Shown here piece after piece: positions 15,441 through 24,586 of a DNA stretch of 64,000 nt. Source of the DNA: Nocardia sp. SYP-A9097 (GTDB lineage Bacteria > Actinomycetota > Actinomycetes > Mycobacteriales > Mycobacteriaceae); contig NZ_WJIC01000007.1 in assembly GCF_009649815.1 (NCBI RefSeq), forward strand, positions 124,001-188,000, read 5' to 3'. The notes beneath the pieces are model-generated. The model was given only the letters and a program-made list of their open reading frames with translations. It did no database searches and had not been told where the DNA came from. A program made the position numbers and the translations under genes. The first letter of the stretch is position 1; each line of letters starts with the position of its first letter.

Positions 15441-17156
15441 ATGTCCACCTCTGTCGATACCGCGGTGCCGCCCGGCACCGCCGACGAGACCGGCCGCCTC
15501 GACGGTGCGTCGAAGTTCCGGATCTTCTCGATCCTCGCGGTGATCGTGCTATTCACCGAGGTCGCACCCATGCAGTACGTCATGGTGTCGGCCGCGCTGC
15601 GCCAGATCGCGCCCACCTTCCCGAGCCAGGGCGCGAATATCAACTGGGCCATCATCATCTTCGGCGTCGTCGGCGCCGCGACCTCGCCGGTCATCGGCAA
15701 GCTCAGCGACATTGTCGGCAAGAAGCGGATGTTCCTGATCTGCGGCGTGCTGTTCATGATCGGCTGCGCCATCTGCGCCGTCACCAGCAATTGGATGCTC
15801 TTCCTGGTCGGCCGCGGCCTGCAGGCGACAGCCATTGCCACCGCGGTCATCTCGTACGGCCTCATCCGAGACCTGATGCCGCGCAAGCTCGTTCCGGTCG
15901 GCCTGGGCATCGCCTCCACCGGCCTCGGCGTCTCCGCGCTGGCCGGTCCGCTGATCGGCGGCTGGATTGTCGAGCATTACAGCTGGCGCGCCATCTTCTG
16001 GTTCCTGTTCGCCTTCACCGTCGTGATGATTCCGCTGGTGATCGCGATCGTGCCCGAGTCCAAGCTGCGCACGCCGCAGAAGCTGGATCTGGTCGGCGCG
16101 GTACTGCTCGGCACCGGTCTGGTGCTGACCCTGATCTACCTGGACAACGGGCAGGCGTGGGGCTGGACCGCACCGGGCTCGCTGGCGTACCTGATCGGTG
16201 GCCTGATCTTCCTGGCGCTCTTCCCGATTGTGGAGACCCGGGTCAAGCAGCCGATCATGGATATGAAGCTGCTGTTCACCCCGCGCGTGAGTGTGGTGCT
16301 GTTCATCGCGCTGCTGGCCTCTTTCATGATCGGCTACCAGTCCTACGCGGTGGGTTATATGACCCAGTCGCCGCCCGCCGCCGAGGTGGTCGAGCAGGTC
16401 AAGACCGCCACCTGGGATCAGGTGAAAGCCGGTGCGCTGCAACAGGCGCAGGCGCAGGCCGAAGCGCAGGCCAAGGCCGCGCTGCCACCGGGCGTGGAAC
16501 TGCCGCCGGGTGCGGTGGTGGTGCCGCCCGAGGCCGTGTACTCGCAGCTGCCGCCGAATATGGTTGATGTGCAATTGGATCCGGGTTACAGCTACGGAGA
16601 TGGCTTCACGCTGTTGAAGTTCGCCACCCACGTGACCCTGGTGCAGTCGCTGATCGCCATGCTCTTCGGCTTCGTCGGCGGTCTCTGGATTCGGCGCTCG
16701 GGTGGTCGTGCGCCACTGGTGTTCGCGTTGGTGATCTTCGTCGGCGCCGCCATCGCCTACGCGCTGACCTCGCACGGCTGGGGCATGCTGACCGCGATCA
16801 GCGCGGTGTTCGGTATCGCGTTCGGTCTCTACTACGCGGCCACACCCAACCTGATAGTCGAAGCGGTGCCCGCGGAGCAGCAGGGCATCAGTGCGGGCAT
16901 GCTGGGCGTCATGCAGGCCATGGGCGCGGGTATCGGGCTCGCGGTGGCCACGGCGTTCCTGAACGCGAATCCGGTGCGGGCGGATGTGACGGTGCTGGGT
17001 CAGCCCACGGTCACCAAGGAGATTCCGATGCTCTTCGCGGACAAGGGGTATGAGGTCAGCTTCTACTTCATCGCGGGTGCGGCGCTGATCGCGCTGGTCG
17101 GCGCGGTGATCATGAAGGCCGGGCGGACGCCCGCGACGGGCGGCACCGCCTACTGA
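15441..17156 (+). CDS. MFS transporter, twin A, with Ala/Gln-rich loop
   Basis: 571-residue inner-membrane MFS protein. The N-terminal half has the canonical loop motif GKLSDIVGKKRMF and MFS helices; two further blocks end in a C-terminal half with NLIVEAVPAEQQGISAGMLGVMQAMG. Between them (roughly residues 315-395) lies an unusual hydrophilic insertion: VKTATWDQVKAGALQQAQAQ, then an AEAQAKAALPPGVELPPGA stretch. It probably sits outside the membrane. Starts at an ATG with GAAGGA upstream. Its near-duplicate begins 186 nt downstream. Substrate unknown; proximity to the degradation operon and PadR regulator suggests uptake or export of an aromatic or steroid acid, which is inference only. Confidence 0.9.
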   Translation: MSTSVDTAVPPGTADETGRLDGASKFRIFSILAVIVLFTEVAPMQYVMVSAALRQIAPTFPSQGANINWAIIIFGVVGAATSPVIGKLSDIVGKKRMFLICGVLFMIGCAICAVTSNWMLFLVGRGLQATAIATAVISYGLIRDLMPRKLVPVGLGIASTGLGVSALAGPLIGGWIVEHYSWRAIFWFLFAFTVVMIPLVIAIVPESKLRTPQKLDLVGAVLLGTGLVLTLIYLDNGQAWGWTAPGSLAYLIGGLIFLALFPIVETRVKQPIMDMKLLFTPRVSVVLFIALLASFMIGYQSYAVGYMTQSPPAAEVVEQVKTATWDQVKAGALQQAQAQAEAQAKAALPPGVELPPGAVVVPPEAVYSQLPPNMVDVQLDPGYSYGDGFTLLKFATHVTLVQSLIAMLFGFVGGLWIRRSGGRAPLVFALVIFVGAAIAYALTSHGWGMLTAISAVFGIAFGLYYAATPNLIVEAVPAEQQGISAGMLGVMQAMGAGIGLAVATAFLNANPVRADVTVLGQPTVTKEIPMLFADKGYEVSFYFIAGAALIALVGAVIMKAGRTPATGGTAY

Positions 17157-17186
17157 TCGGCAAACATCGGACAACATATGACGAAG

Positions 17187-17225
17187 ACGGCCTGTAGCCA
17201 ATCACCTACGGGCCGTTTTCGTTTT
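17187..17225 (+). terminator. rho-independent terminator after MFS twin A
   Basis: Stem ACGGCC/GGCCGT extended by GTAG/CTAC with a short loop, then TTTTCGTTTT. It separates the two transporter genes into independent transcripts. Confidence 0.8.
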
Positions 17226-17247
17226 GATACACCAAGATCGAACCTCG

Positions 17248-17272
17248 CAGTCCCACTCATCGGGACTGAGTG
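17248..17272. promoter_or_regulatory. overlapping palindromes before second MFS gene
   Basis: CAGTCCC-N7-GGGACTG (17248-17268) overlaps CACTCA-N7-TGAGTG (17254-17272), both perfect. They lie about 70 nt upstream of the start at 17343. The sequence differs from the repeat before twin A, so the two transporters are probably controlled differently. Confidence 0.6.
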
Positions 17273-17342
17273 ATCGCCGACACATCTAGACGTGAAACAT
17301 TCCATGTCACTGTGTTACATAACTCTCTCCGAAGGACGCTGT

Positions 17343-19061
17343 ATGTCCACCTCCGTTGATGCTGCGGTGCCCAAAGGGCCCGAACTCGACGACTCTGCCC
17401 GGCTCGAAGGAGCGTCAAAACTGAGGATCTATTCGGTCCTCGCCATCATCGTGCTCTTCACCGAGATCTCTCCGATGCAGTACGTGATGGTCTCAGCAGC
17501 CCTGCGGCAAATCGCGCCTTCGTTCCCCGAGCAGGGCGCCAATATCAACTGGGCCATCATCGTTTTCGGTGTTATCGGCGCGGCGGTCTCACCGCTGATC
17601 GGCAAGCTCAGCGATATCTGGGGCAAGAAGAAGCTGTTCCTGGTCTGCGGTGTGCTGTTCCTGATCGGCACCGCCATCTGTGCCATCACCAGCAACTGGG
17701 GACTGTTCCTGTTCGGTCGCGCCCTCGAGGCCACCGCCATCGCGACCACCGTGGTGTCGTACGGCCTCATCCGCGACCTCATGCCGCGCCGGCTGGTTCC
17801 GGTCGGCCTGGGCATCGCCTCCACCGGCCTGGGCGTCTCCGCGCTCATCGGCCCGCTGGTCGGCGGATACATCACCGATCACACCAGCTGGCGCGGGATG
17901 TTCTGGTTCCTGTTCATCTTCACCTTGATCATGATTCCGCTGCTGATCGTCGTGGTGCCCGAAACCAAGCTGCGCACCCCGCAGCGACTCGACGTGATGG
18001 GCGTACTGCTGCTCGGTGGCGGCTCCACCCTCACCCTCATCTACCTGGACAAGGGTCAGGACTGGGGCTGGCTGAAGCCGACCACACTGGCCTGGCTGAT
18101 CGTCGGTATCGCACTGCTGGCACTCTTCCCGGTCATCGAAATGCGGGCGAAGCAGCCGATCATGGATATGAAGCTGCTGTTCAACCCGCGCGTGAGTGTG
18201 GTGCTGTTCATCGCATTGCTCGGCTCGCTGATGATCGGTGTGCAGTCCTACGGTCCCGCGTACATGATCCAGTCCCCGCCCGCCTCTGAGATCGTGGCGC
18301 AGGCCAAGGCGGCGACCTATGAACAGGTGAAGGTGCAGGCGCTCGCCGCCGCCCAGGCGCAAGCCGAGGCGCAGGCGAAGGCCTCGTTGCCGCCCGGAGT
18401 GGAACTGCCGCCCGGTGCGGTGCACGTACCCGAGGACATGGTCCTGTCTCAGCTGCCGCCGGATATGGTTCAGGTGCAACTGAATCCGGGCTACACCTAC
18501 GGCGAGGGCTTCAGCCTGATGAAGTTCGCCAGCCGTGTCACCCTCCCGCAGTCGTTGATCGCCATGCTCTTCGGCTTCCTCGGCGGCCTGTGGATCCGGC
18601 GAATCGGCGGACGACGACCACTGATCGTGGCGCTGGGGGTCTTCATCGGCACCGGTATCGCCTACGCGGCGCTCGGGCACGGCTGGGTGACGCTGACATT
18701 GATCGGCGCGGTCACCGGTGTCGGGTTCGCGCTGTACTACGCCACCATGCCGAACCTCATAGTCGAGGCGGTGCCCGCGGAACAACAGGGCGTCAGCTCG
18801 GGCATGCTGGGCGTCATGCAGGCCATGGGCGTGGCCATCGGAATCGCTGTCGCCACAGCGTTCTTGAATGCCAATCCGGTCAAGGCGGATGTGACGGTGG
18901 CGGGTCATCCGACCATCACGCAGGAGATTCCGCTGATATTCGCCGACCGGGGGTATGAACTCAGCTTCTGGTTCGCAGTGATCGCGTCGGCGATCGCGCT
19001 GGTCGGCGCGATCATCATGAAGGCGGGTCGTACACCGGCAACCGGCGGTACCGCGTTCTGA
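17343..19061 (+). CDS. MFS transporter, twin B, with Ala/Gln-rich loop
   Basis: 572 residues, alignable end to end with the product at 15441, including the same Ala/Gln-rich insertion followed by LPPGVELPPGA. The shared N-terminus STSVD and the GAAGGACGC ribosome region fix the start at 17343; an in-frame ATG 51 nt earlier lacks similarity. The duplication is old enough that many loop residues differ but helices and motifs (GKLSDIWGKKKLF, NLIVEAVPAEQQG) are kept. It has its own upstream palindrome and is bounded by strong terminators on both sides, so it is a single-gene transcript. Substrate unknown. Confidence 0.9.
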   Translation: MSTSVDAAVPKGPELDDSARLEGASKLRIYSVLAIIVLFTEISPMQYVMVSAALRQIAPSFPEQGANINWAIIVFGVIGAAVSPLIGKLSDIWGKKKLFLVCGVLFLIGTAICAITSNWGLFLFGRALEATAIATTVVSYGLIRDLMPRRLVPVGLGIASTGLGVSALIGPLVGGYITDHTSWRGMFWFLFIFTLIMIPLLIVVVPETKLRTPQRLDVMGVLLLGGGSTLTLIYLDKGQDWGWLKPTTLAWLIVGIALLALFPVIEMRAKQPIMDMKLLFNPRVSVVLFIALLGSLMIGVQSYGPAYMIQSPPASEIVAQAKAATYEQVKVQALAAAQAQAEAQAKASLPPGVELPPGAVHVPEDMVLSQLPPDMVQVQLNPGYTYGEGFSLMKFASRVTLPQSLIAMLFGFLGGLWIRRIGGRRPLIVALGVFIGTGIAYAALGHGWVTLTLIGAVTGVGFALYYATMPNLIVEAVPAEQQGVSSGMLGVMQAMGVAIGIAVATAFLNANPVKADVTVAGHPTITQEIPLIFADRGYELSFWFAVIASAIALVGAIIMKAGRTPATGGTAF

Positions 19062-19078
19062 CCGATCTGATCGACTGA

Positions 19079-19114
19079 AATGGCCCGGAGGCATTGCCTC
19101 CGGGCCATTTTCTT
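19079..19114 (+). terminator. strong rho-independent terminator after MFS twin B
   Basis: 14-bp perfect stem (AATGGCCCGGAGGC with its complement) around a 3-nt loop, then a TTTTCTT tract, 18 nt after the stop codon. Confidence 0.92.
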
Positions 19115-19192
19115 ATCCATTGAGCGGGACCCCACCTCGCTGTTCCGCGCTCCGCATATTTCGATTAGGCATAACAGAGGAGGTGGTCGACG

Positions 19193-20413
19193 ATGACCGG
19201 TGCACTCGACACAATCGCCACGGCGGTGGCCGCGATCGCGGCAGGCGGCATGGTGCTCGTCGTGGACGACGAGGACCGCGAGAACGAAGGCGATCTCATC
19301 CTCGCCGCCGAGCAGGCCACACCCGAGAACATCGCCTTCCTGGTGCGCTACACCAGCGGTGTGGTGTGCGTGCCCATGGCGGGTGAAGACCTCGACCGGC
19401 TGCGGCTGCCGCCCATGACGGCGGTCAATCAGGACCCCAAGGGCACCGCGTACACCGTGTCCGTGGATGCGATTTCCGGTGTGAGCACCGGGATTTCGGC
19501 CGCGGACCGGGCGCGCACCATGCGGGTACTGGCCGACCCGCGCACCTCCCCCGACGAGCTGTCGCGACCCGGCCATGTGTTCCCGCTGCGCGCGAATCCC
19601 CGTGGGGTGCTTGGTCGTCCGGGTCATACCGAGGCGGCGGTGGACCTCATGCGCCTGGCCGGACTGCGCCCCGCCGGGGTGATCGCCGAGGTGGTCAATG
19701 ACGACGGCAGCATGGCGAGACTGCCCGAGCTGCTCGTCATGTCGGCCGAGCATGTGATTCCGATCATCTCCATCGCCGATCTCATCGAATACCGCAGGAG
19801 CCTGGAGAACGGCATCACCCGGGTGGTGGAGACCCGCCTGCCCACCCGCTTCGGCGATTTCCGCGTGATCGGTTATGCCGACGAACACTCCGGCACGGAG
19901 CATCTCGCCCTCGTCTACGGCGATCCGTCCGGCGCGGACACCCTGGTGCGTGTCCACTCCGAATGCCTCACCGGTGACGCCTTCGGCTCGCAGCGCTGCG
20001 ACTGCGGCGAACAACTCGACGCGGCGATGGCAGCCGTGGTGAACGCGGGCCGCGGCATAGTCGTCTACCTGCGCGGCCAGGAAGGCCGAGGCATCGGCCT
20101 CCTGAACAAGCTGCGGGCCTATGAACTCCAGGACCAAGGCGCGGACACCGTCGACGCCAATGTTCAACTGGGCCTGCCCATCGACGCCCGCGATTACGGC
20201 GCCGCCGCCCGAATTCTCACCGACCTCGCCGTGAATTCGGTTCTCCTGCTGAGCAACAACCCCGCCAAACAATCCGGCCTCGAATCCCACGGCATCCCCG
20301 TGGTGGCCCGCATCCCCCTGCAAACCCGGCCCACCGAACACAATGTGCATTACCTGCGCACCAAACGTGACCGCATGAGCCACCATCTCAGCGAAATCGA
20401 CGCGGCGGGATAG
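19193..20413 (+). CDS. ribBA: bifunctional DHBP synthase / GTP cyclohydrolase II
   Basis: 406 residues. The N-terminal half is 3,4-dihydroxy-2-butanone-4-phosphate synthase (DDEDRENEGDL near residues 25-35, RPGHVFPLRA near 127); the C-terminal half is GTP cyclohydrolase II with zinc cysteines in CLTGDAFGSQRCDCGEQLD and the RGQEGRGIGL loop. Together these catalyse the two entry steps of riboflavin synthesis from ribulose-5-phosphate and GTP. An AGAGGAGG site precedes the ATG at 19193. No other rib genes are adjacent, so it is probably a second copy outside the main rib operon. The 78-nt leader is too short for an FMN riboswitch. It may answer the flavin demand of nearby flavoenzymes, which is speculation. 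Confidence 0.95.
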   Translation: MTGALDTIATAVAAIAAGGMVLVVDDEDRENEGDLILAAEQATPENIAFLVRYTSGVVCVPMAGEDLDRLRLPPMTAVNQDPKGTAYTVSVDAISGVSTGISAADRARTMRVLADPRTSPDELSRPGHVFPLRANPRGVLGRPGHTEAAVDLMRLAGLRPAGVIAEVVNDDGSMARLPELLVMSAEHVIPIISIADLIEYRRSLENGITRVVETRLPTRFGDFRVIGYADEHSGTEHLALVYGDPSGADTLVRVHSECLTGDAFGSQRCDCGEQLDAAMAAVVNAGRGIVVYLRGQEGRGIGLLNKLRAYELQDQGADTVDANVQLGLPIDARDYGAAARILTDLAVNSVLLLSNNPAKQSGLESHGIPVVARIPLQTRPTEHNVHYLRTKRDRMSHHLSEIDAAG

Positions 20414-20446
20414 CATCTCGGCAGAGTACTGACGAGGGGAACTGCC

Positions 20447-21046
20447 ATGTCGATGCCGGGGTTCGGACCGCCGGCGCCCGGGCCGCGGCGGAGTTGGTGG
20501 CGGTCGCCGGTCGGGGTGTCCTGGGCGTCGGCGGTGCTGGCGGTGGTCTGTGTCGCCGCGGGTGTGGCGCTGTTTCTGCTGTACTCCGGGGAGCATCGGG
20601 CGGCGCGGGAATCGGAGAGTGCGGAAAATCAGCTGCGGCAGGATCTTTCGGATGCCGCGCGGAGTGCGGATCGGCGGGCGGCGGCGCAGCGGGCGGCGTG
20701 TGAATTCGCGGTCGCGATGACGACCTATGACTCGGCCGATATGGAGAAATACCACTCGGCGATGTTGGATGGGTCGACCGGGGAGTGGCGGCAGTCGTTC
20801 ACGCAGAACTGGCCGTCATTGCGGTCGGTGATGACGCAGATGCAGACGCGATCCAAGGCGGGTGAGATGCACTGCGGGCTCTCCTCGCTCGGGCCGCACA
20901 ATGCCGAGGTGCTGGTGTTCGTCACGCAGGTGGTCACCAATTCGGCCAATGACACGCACTCCAGTTCCATCTCCGCGGTGACGCACCTCGACGAGCAGGC
21001 CGACGGGCGTTGGCTGGTAAGTGAAATGAAGGTGCCCACGGCGTAG
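20447..21046 (+). CDS. Mce-associated-like membrane protein
   Basis: 199 residues. A short cytoplasmic N-terminus rich in Pro/Arg leads to one transmembrane helix (about residues 27-48, VSWASAVLAVVCVAAGVALFLLY), an acidic coiled region, and an extracytoplasmic NTF2-like domain with FAVAMTTYDSADMEKYHSAM. This matches Mce-associated (Mas) proteins, which stabilise Mce lipid-import complexes in mycolata. No mce or yrbE genes are nearby, so it is an orphan copy. It follows ribBA by 33 nt, and a shared transcript is possible. The hydrolase downstream has its own leaderless promoter. Confidence 0.8.
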   Translation: MSMPGFGPPAPGPRRSWWRSPVGVSWASAVLAVVCVAAGVALFLLYSGEHRAARESESAENQLRQDLSDAARSADRRAAAQRAACEFAVAMTTYDSADMEKYHSAMLDGSTGEWRQSFTQNWPSLRSVMTQMQTRSKAGEMHCGLSSLGPHNAEVLVFVTQVVTNSANDTHSSSISAVTHLDEQADGRWLVSEMKVPTA

Positions 21047-21057
21047 CTGCCGGGCGG

Positions 21058-21063
21058 TATGGT
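21058..21063 (+). promoter_or_regulatory. -10 box TATGGT of a probable leaderless transcript
   Basis: TATGGT ends 6 nt before the ATG at 21070. The hydrolase has no ribosome site, consistent with leaderless translation. Confidence 0.5.
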
Positions 21064-21069
21064 CGCCGC

Positions 21070-22014
21070 ATGACGGCGTTCCACGCATCTCGGGTGAGCT
21101 TTCTGAGTCGTCGGGTAGTCCCCGCCTACCTGCGGATTATTCGGGCGAACCAGGCATTCCTCACGGCTGAGCCCGCACGCAAACATCTCCGCGAGCGGAG
21201 CCTGCGACCCAAGACCTACGGCCCGCCGCGGCGACTGCGCTCGGATGTGGTGGTCTCGGTGGACCACAGCCGAGGCTGGCCGATCTACACGCTCATCCCC
21301 CGCACCGGGCGACCCCGCAGCAATGTCGTCTATGTACACGGCGGCGCATGGGTCAATGAGATCGCACCGCAGCACTGGCAGCTGGCGGCCGATATCGCCG
21401 GCGAGGTGGGCACCACGGTCACCGTGCCGATCTATCCGCTCGTTCCGTTCGGCACCGCCGAGCAGGTGGTGCACATGATCGCGAAACTGGTGCTGGACAA
21501 CAGGTCGCGCTACGGCGAGGTATGCCTGGCCGGGGACTCGGCGGGCGGCCAGATCGCACTGTCGGCCGCCCAGGTGCTGCGCGACGAGCATGAGTTGCCG
21601 CTGCCGCGCACGGTATTGATCTCCCCCGCACTGGACCTGTCGCTGAGCAATCCGGAGATCGATGTGGTGCTGCCCACCGATCCGTGGCTCGGCAAGGAAG
21701 GCACCCGGGTCTTCATCGAATTATGGCGCGGCGAACTGCCATTGACCGATCCGCGAGTGAGCCCACTCCTCGGTGACATGCGCGGACTGGGCCCGCTGAC
21801 CGTCTTCAGCGGCACCCGCGACATCGTGCTCCCCGATACCCGGCTACTGGTCGACAAGGCGCGCGGCGCGGGCGTAGCGGTCGACTATCACGAGGGCGCG
21901 GGACTGGTGCACGTCTACCCGCTCACCCCGACCCGCGAGGGACGGCACGGCCGGGCGCAGATTCTCGAGGCCTTGCGCAAGGCCCTGACTCCGGCGAAAA
22001 CCGCTGCGCCGTAG
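21070..22014 (+). CDS. alpha/beta hydrolase, HSL-like esterase
   Basis: 314 residues of the hormone-sensitive-lipase-like esterase group. The oxyanion-hole motif appears as YVHGGAWVNE, the nucleophile elbow as LAGDSAGGQIAL with catalytic Ser, and Asp/His are likely in GTRDIVLPD and GLVHVYPL. Family members hydrolyse short-chain acyl or steroid esters in the cytoplasm. The N-terminal 40 residues are basic and contain no signal peptide. The gene is followed by a 238-nt spacer with a regulatory palindrome belonging to the next gene. A specific substrate cannot be read. Confidence 0.88.
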   Translation: MTAFHASRVSFLSRRVVPAYLRIIRANQAFLTAEPARKHLRERSLRPKTYGPPRRLRSDVVVSVDHSRGWPIYTLIPRTGRPRSNVVYVHGGAWVNEIAPQHWQLAADIAGEVGTTVTVPIYPLVPFGTAEQVVHMIAKLVLDNRSRYGEVCLAGDSAGGQIALSAAQVLRDEHELPLPRTVLISPALDLSLSNPEIDVVLPTDPWLGKEGTRVFIELWRGELPLTDPRVSPLLGDMRGLGPLTVFSGTRDIVLPDTRLLVDKARGAGVAVDYHEGAGLVHVYPLTPTREGRHGRAQILEALRKALTPAKTAAP

Positions 22015-22161
22015 CGACTTCTGGCGGGCTTTCGCAGGCGGCGAAGCCGGGTCGGTGAAGTTCGCTAATTATTCGCCACACGCATGGCCGGGCCCACCGA
22101 GTCGGACAGGCCGGTAGCAACACAGCAGGTCCGCCGGAAACCCGGTTGTAAGCGGGGGCAC

Positions 22162-22178
22162 AGTACTTGGCAAGTACT
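22162..22178. promoter_or_regulatory. operator palindrome AGTACTTGGCAAGTACT
   Basis: Perfect 8-bp arms around one central base, 74 nt upstream of the NB-ARC/LuxR regulator. It is the most ordered element of the 238-nt spacer and likely a binding site for that regulator or another repressor. Confidence 0.6.
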
Positions 22179-22239
22179 TACCAGACAGCGCGAACTGGGT
22201 TTATGTGCCCGGTGGTGGCAATGAGCGTTGCGGATCACA

Positions 22240-22245
22240 TAGGTT
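22240..22245 (+). promoter_or_regulatory. -10 box TAGGTT of a probable leaderless transcript
   Basis: TAGGTT followed by 7 nt and the ATG at 22253. It supports starting the regulator at MARRVNGNLPAEVTSF, dropping 16 unrelated residues of a longer frame. Confidence 0.45.
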
Positions 22246-22252
22246 GGTGCTC

Positions 22253-24556
22253 ATGGCGCGGCGTGTCAATGGAAACCTCCCTGCGGAGGTCACCAGTTTC
22301 GTCGGCCGCCGCGACGAGCTGGCTAACGCCAAAAGGCTGCTACCCACCACCCGGGTTTTGACGCTGCTCGGTCCTGGCGGCATGGGGAAGACCCGACTGT
22401 CTCGACAGATCGGGCAGTTGGTCGCGCGCGCTTTCCCCGATGGGGTGTGGCTGGTCGAGCTCGCCGATCTACAGGATCCGAACCTGGTGACGCTGAGCGT
22501 GGCCGAGGCACTGAACCTGCGCGACGAATCCACCGCGCCGCTGCCCCGGCTCACCGAATTCCTCGCCGATAAGCGACTGCTGCTCATTCTCGACAATTGC
22601 GAGCACCTCATCGAGGCGTGTGCCACGCTGGTCGGCCGGACCATCGCCACCACACCGGATGTGCGGGTGCTGGCCACCAGTCGCGAGGTGCTCGGGATTC
22701 CCGGCGAACAGGTGATGGTGGTGCCGCCGCTCACCGTGCCCGACGCCGATGCCGGCGGCGAGAGCGATGCGCTGCAACTGTTCATCGAACGCGCCAGCGC
22801 GGCCAATCCGGAGTTCAAAGCCACCCCGGGCAATTGCGCGGTACTGGCCGAGATCTGCCGGCGGCTCGAAGGTATGCCGCTGGCACTGGAATTGGCGGCG
22901 CTGCGGCTGCGCATGTTCACCCCCGAACAGATCCTGCACCGACTCGACGACACCATGGGACTGCTCAGCGCCGGGCCGCGCACCGCGCCCGAACGGCAGC
23001 AGACCATCGAGGGCGCGATCCGCTGGAGCTACAACCTGTGTACGCCCGCCGAACAGCTGCTGTGGGAACAGCTTTCGGTCTTCGCGGGCGGCTTCGATAT
23101 CGAGGCCGCGGAAGCGGTATGCGTACTCGGCAAGGGTTCACTGATCGACGCGCTCACCGGGCTGGTCGACAAATCCGTTGTGGCGCAACGCTATGACGGG
23201 GATGTGGCGCGGTACTCCATGCTGGAGCCGATCCGGCAATTCGCCGCCGACCGGCTCACCGAACGCGGGGATGTACAGACCGTGCGGGCCCGGCATCGCG
23301 TGCACTACCGGGATCTGGCGCTGCGCGGGCAGACCGCGTACTGGACCACCGACGATGTGCAGTGGTTCCGCGAATTGAGCCGCGAACACGCGAATCTGCG
23401 TGCGGCACTGCGCTCCGGGCTCGAAGACGAGCCACTGGAGACCATTGCCACCGTGACGGTGCTGCGGCCGTTCTGGGAGCACAACCGGTTCCTCTCCGAG
23501 GGGTACCGGTGGCTCACCGAAGCCCTCGAACGCAATCCGGAGCCGACGGCCGAGCGCGCCAAGGCACTCTCCTCCGCCGCCTCCCTCGCCTCGCTGCTCG
23601 GTGATCGGGAATCGGCCGCGAGACTGGTCACCGAATGCCTGGAACTGGCGGCGGCACTGCAGGACTCGGACATCATGGCGGAGGCGGCGCTGGACCGCTC
23701 GCTGCTCGCCTTCGCCGACGGTGACCGGCAGGGCTCGCTCGAATTGGTGCGCACCGCCATCGAATTGGCGGCCGAGCACAATCAGCAGGCCATCGAGATG
23801 GACAGCCACGCCTTCGCTTTCATGTGCGCCATGGTCCTGGAGGCGCCCGGCCGCACCGAACTCGCGGAGCGCTTCCTGGAGCTGACCACCGCCAGCGGTT
23901 CACATCTGATGGGCGGGCTCGCGCTGTGGACGGTCGGTATCGACCACTGGCGGCTCGGCGATCTGGCGGGTTCGGCCGAATTCCACTGTCGCGCAATCGA
24001 ACAGCTGGCGTTGTTCGACCGCTGTGTCTGGCTCTCCTCCGCCTTCGAGGGCCTGGCCTGGACCGTCTCCGCCAATGGTGACTACGAGCGTGCCGCCCGC
24101 CTGCTCGGTGCGGCGGAATCCCTGCAGCGCAGCACCATTCGCCTCGCGCACACCATTACCGTCGCGGTCGGCGACAAGGAACGCCTCAAAGTCCGAGATG
24201 CGCTGGGCGAGGACGCCTATCGCGCCGCCTTCGGCTCCGGGGCGAATATGCCCCTCGATGAGGCCATCGACTACGCCCTGGGCCGCACCGCCGCACCCGC
24301 CCTCGAACTACCGAAGCCCGCTCCCAAGCACGCACCCCGCAAGTCCGCCGCCACCGCCTCGGAAACGAATATCCTGACCCGCCGCGAAAAAGATGTCGCC
24401 CGGCTGATCGCGGCCGGTCACAGCAATAAGCGCATAGCCGCCGACCTGGTCATCTCCATTCGCACCGCGGAGACCCACGTCGAACACATCCTCACCAAAC
24501 TCGGCTTCACCTCCCGCACCCAGGTCGCCGCCTGGGCCCACGAACACGGGCTGTGA
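22253..24556 (+). CDS. NB-ARC/LuxR-type transcriptional regulator
   Basis: 767 residues. The N-terminal NTPase has Walker A GPGGMGKT at 40-47, Walker B-like RLLLILDNCEHL and the LATSREVLG sensor, typical of STAND ATPases. A winged helical segment and a TPR-like helical region (about 370-650) follow. A C-terminal LuxR helix-turn-helix lies near 700-765 (LTRREKDVARLIAAGHSNKRIAADLVISIRTAETHV in pieces). Such proteins are large signal-gated activators. The start is taken from the -10 box at 22240. It is a single gene between two palindromic control regions. The target is unknown; the adjacent esterase or its own promoter are candidates. Confidence 0.9.
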   Translation: MARRVNGNLPAEVTSFVGRRDELANAKRLLPTTRVLTLLGPGGMGKTRLSRQIGQLVARAFPDGVWLVELADLQDPNLVTLSVAEALNLRDESTAPLPRLTEFLADKRLLLILDNCEHLIEACATLVGRTIATTPDVRVLATSREVLGIPGEQVMVVPPLTVPDADAGGESDALQLFIERASAANPEFKATPGNCAVLAEICRRLEGMPLALELAALRLRMFTPEQILHRLDDTMGLLSAGPRTAPERQQTIEGAIRWSYNLCTPAEQLLWEQLSVFAGGFDIEAAEAVCVLGKGSLIDALTGLVDKSVVAQRYDGDVARYSMLEPIRQFAADRLTERGDVQTVRARHRVHYRDLALRGQTAYWTTDDVQWFRELSREHANLRAALRSGLEDEPLETIATVTVLRPFWEHNRFLSEGYRWLTEALERNPEPTAERAKALSSAASLASLLGDRESAARLVTECLELAAALQDSDIMAEAALDRSLLAFADGDRQGSLELVRTAIELAAEHNQQAIEMDSHAFAFMCAMVLEAPGRTELAERFLELTTASGSHLMGGLALWTVGIDHWRLGDLAGSAEFHCRAIEQLALFDRCVWLSSAFEGLAWTVSANGDYERAARLLGAAESLQRSTIRLAHTITVAVGDKERLKVRDALGEDAYRAAFGSGANMPLDEAIDYALGRTAAPALELPKPAPKHAPRKSAATASETNILTRREKDVARLIAAGHSNKRIAADLVISIRTAETHVEHILTKLGFTSRTQVAAWAHEHGL

Positions 24557-24586
24557 GCCCTCGAGCCGGAGACTGCGTTTCACCTC

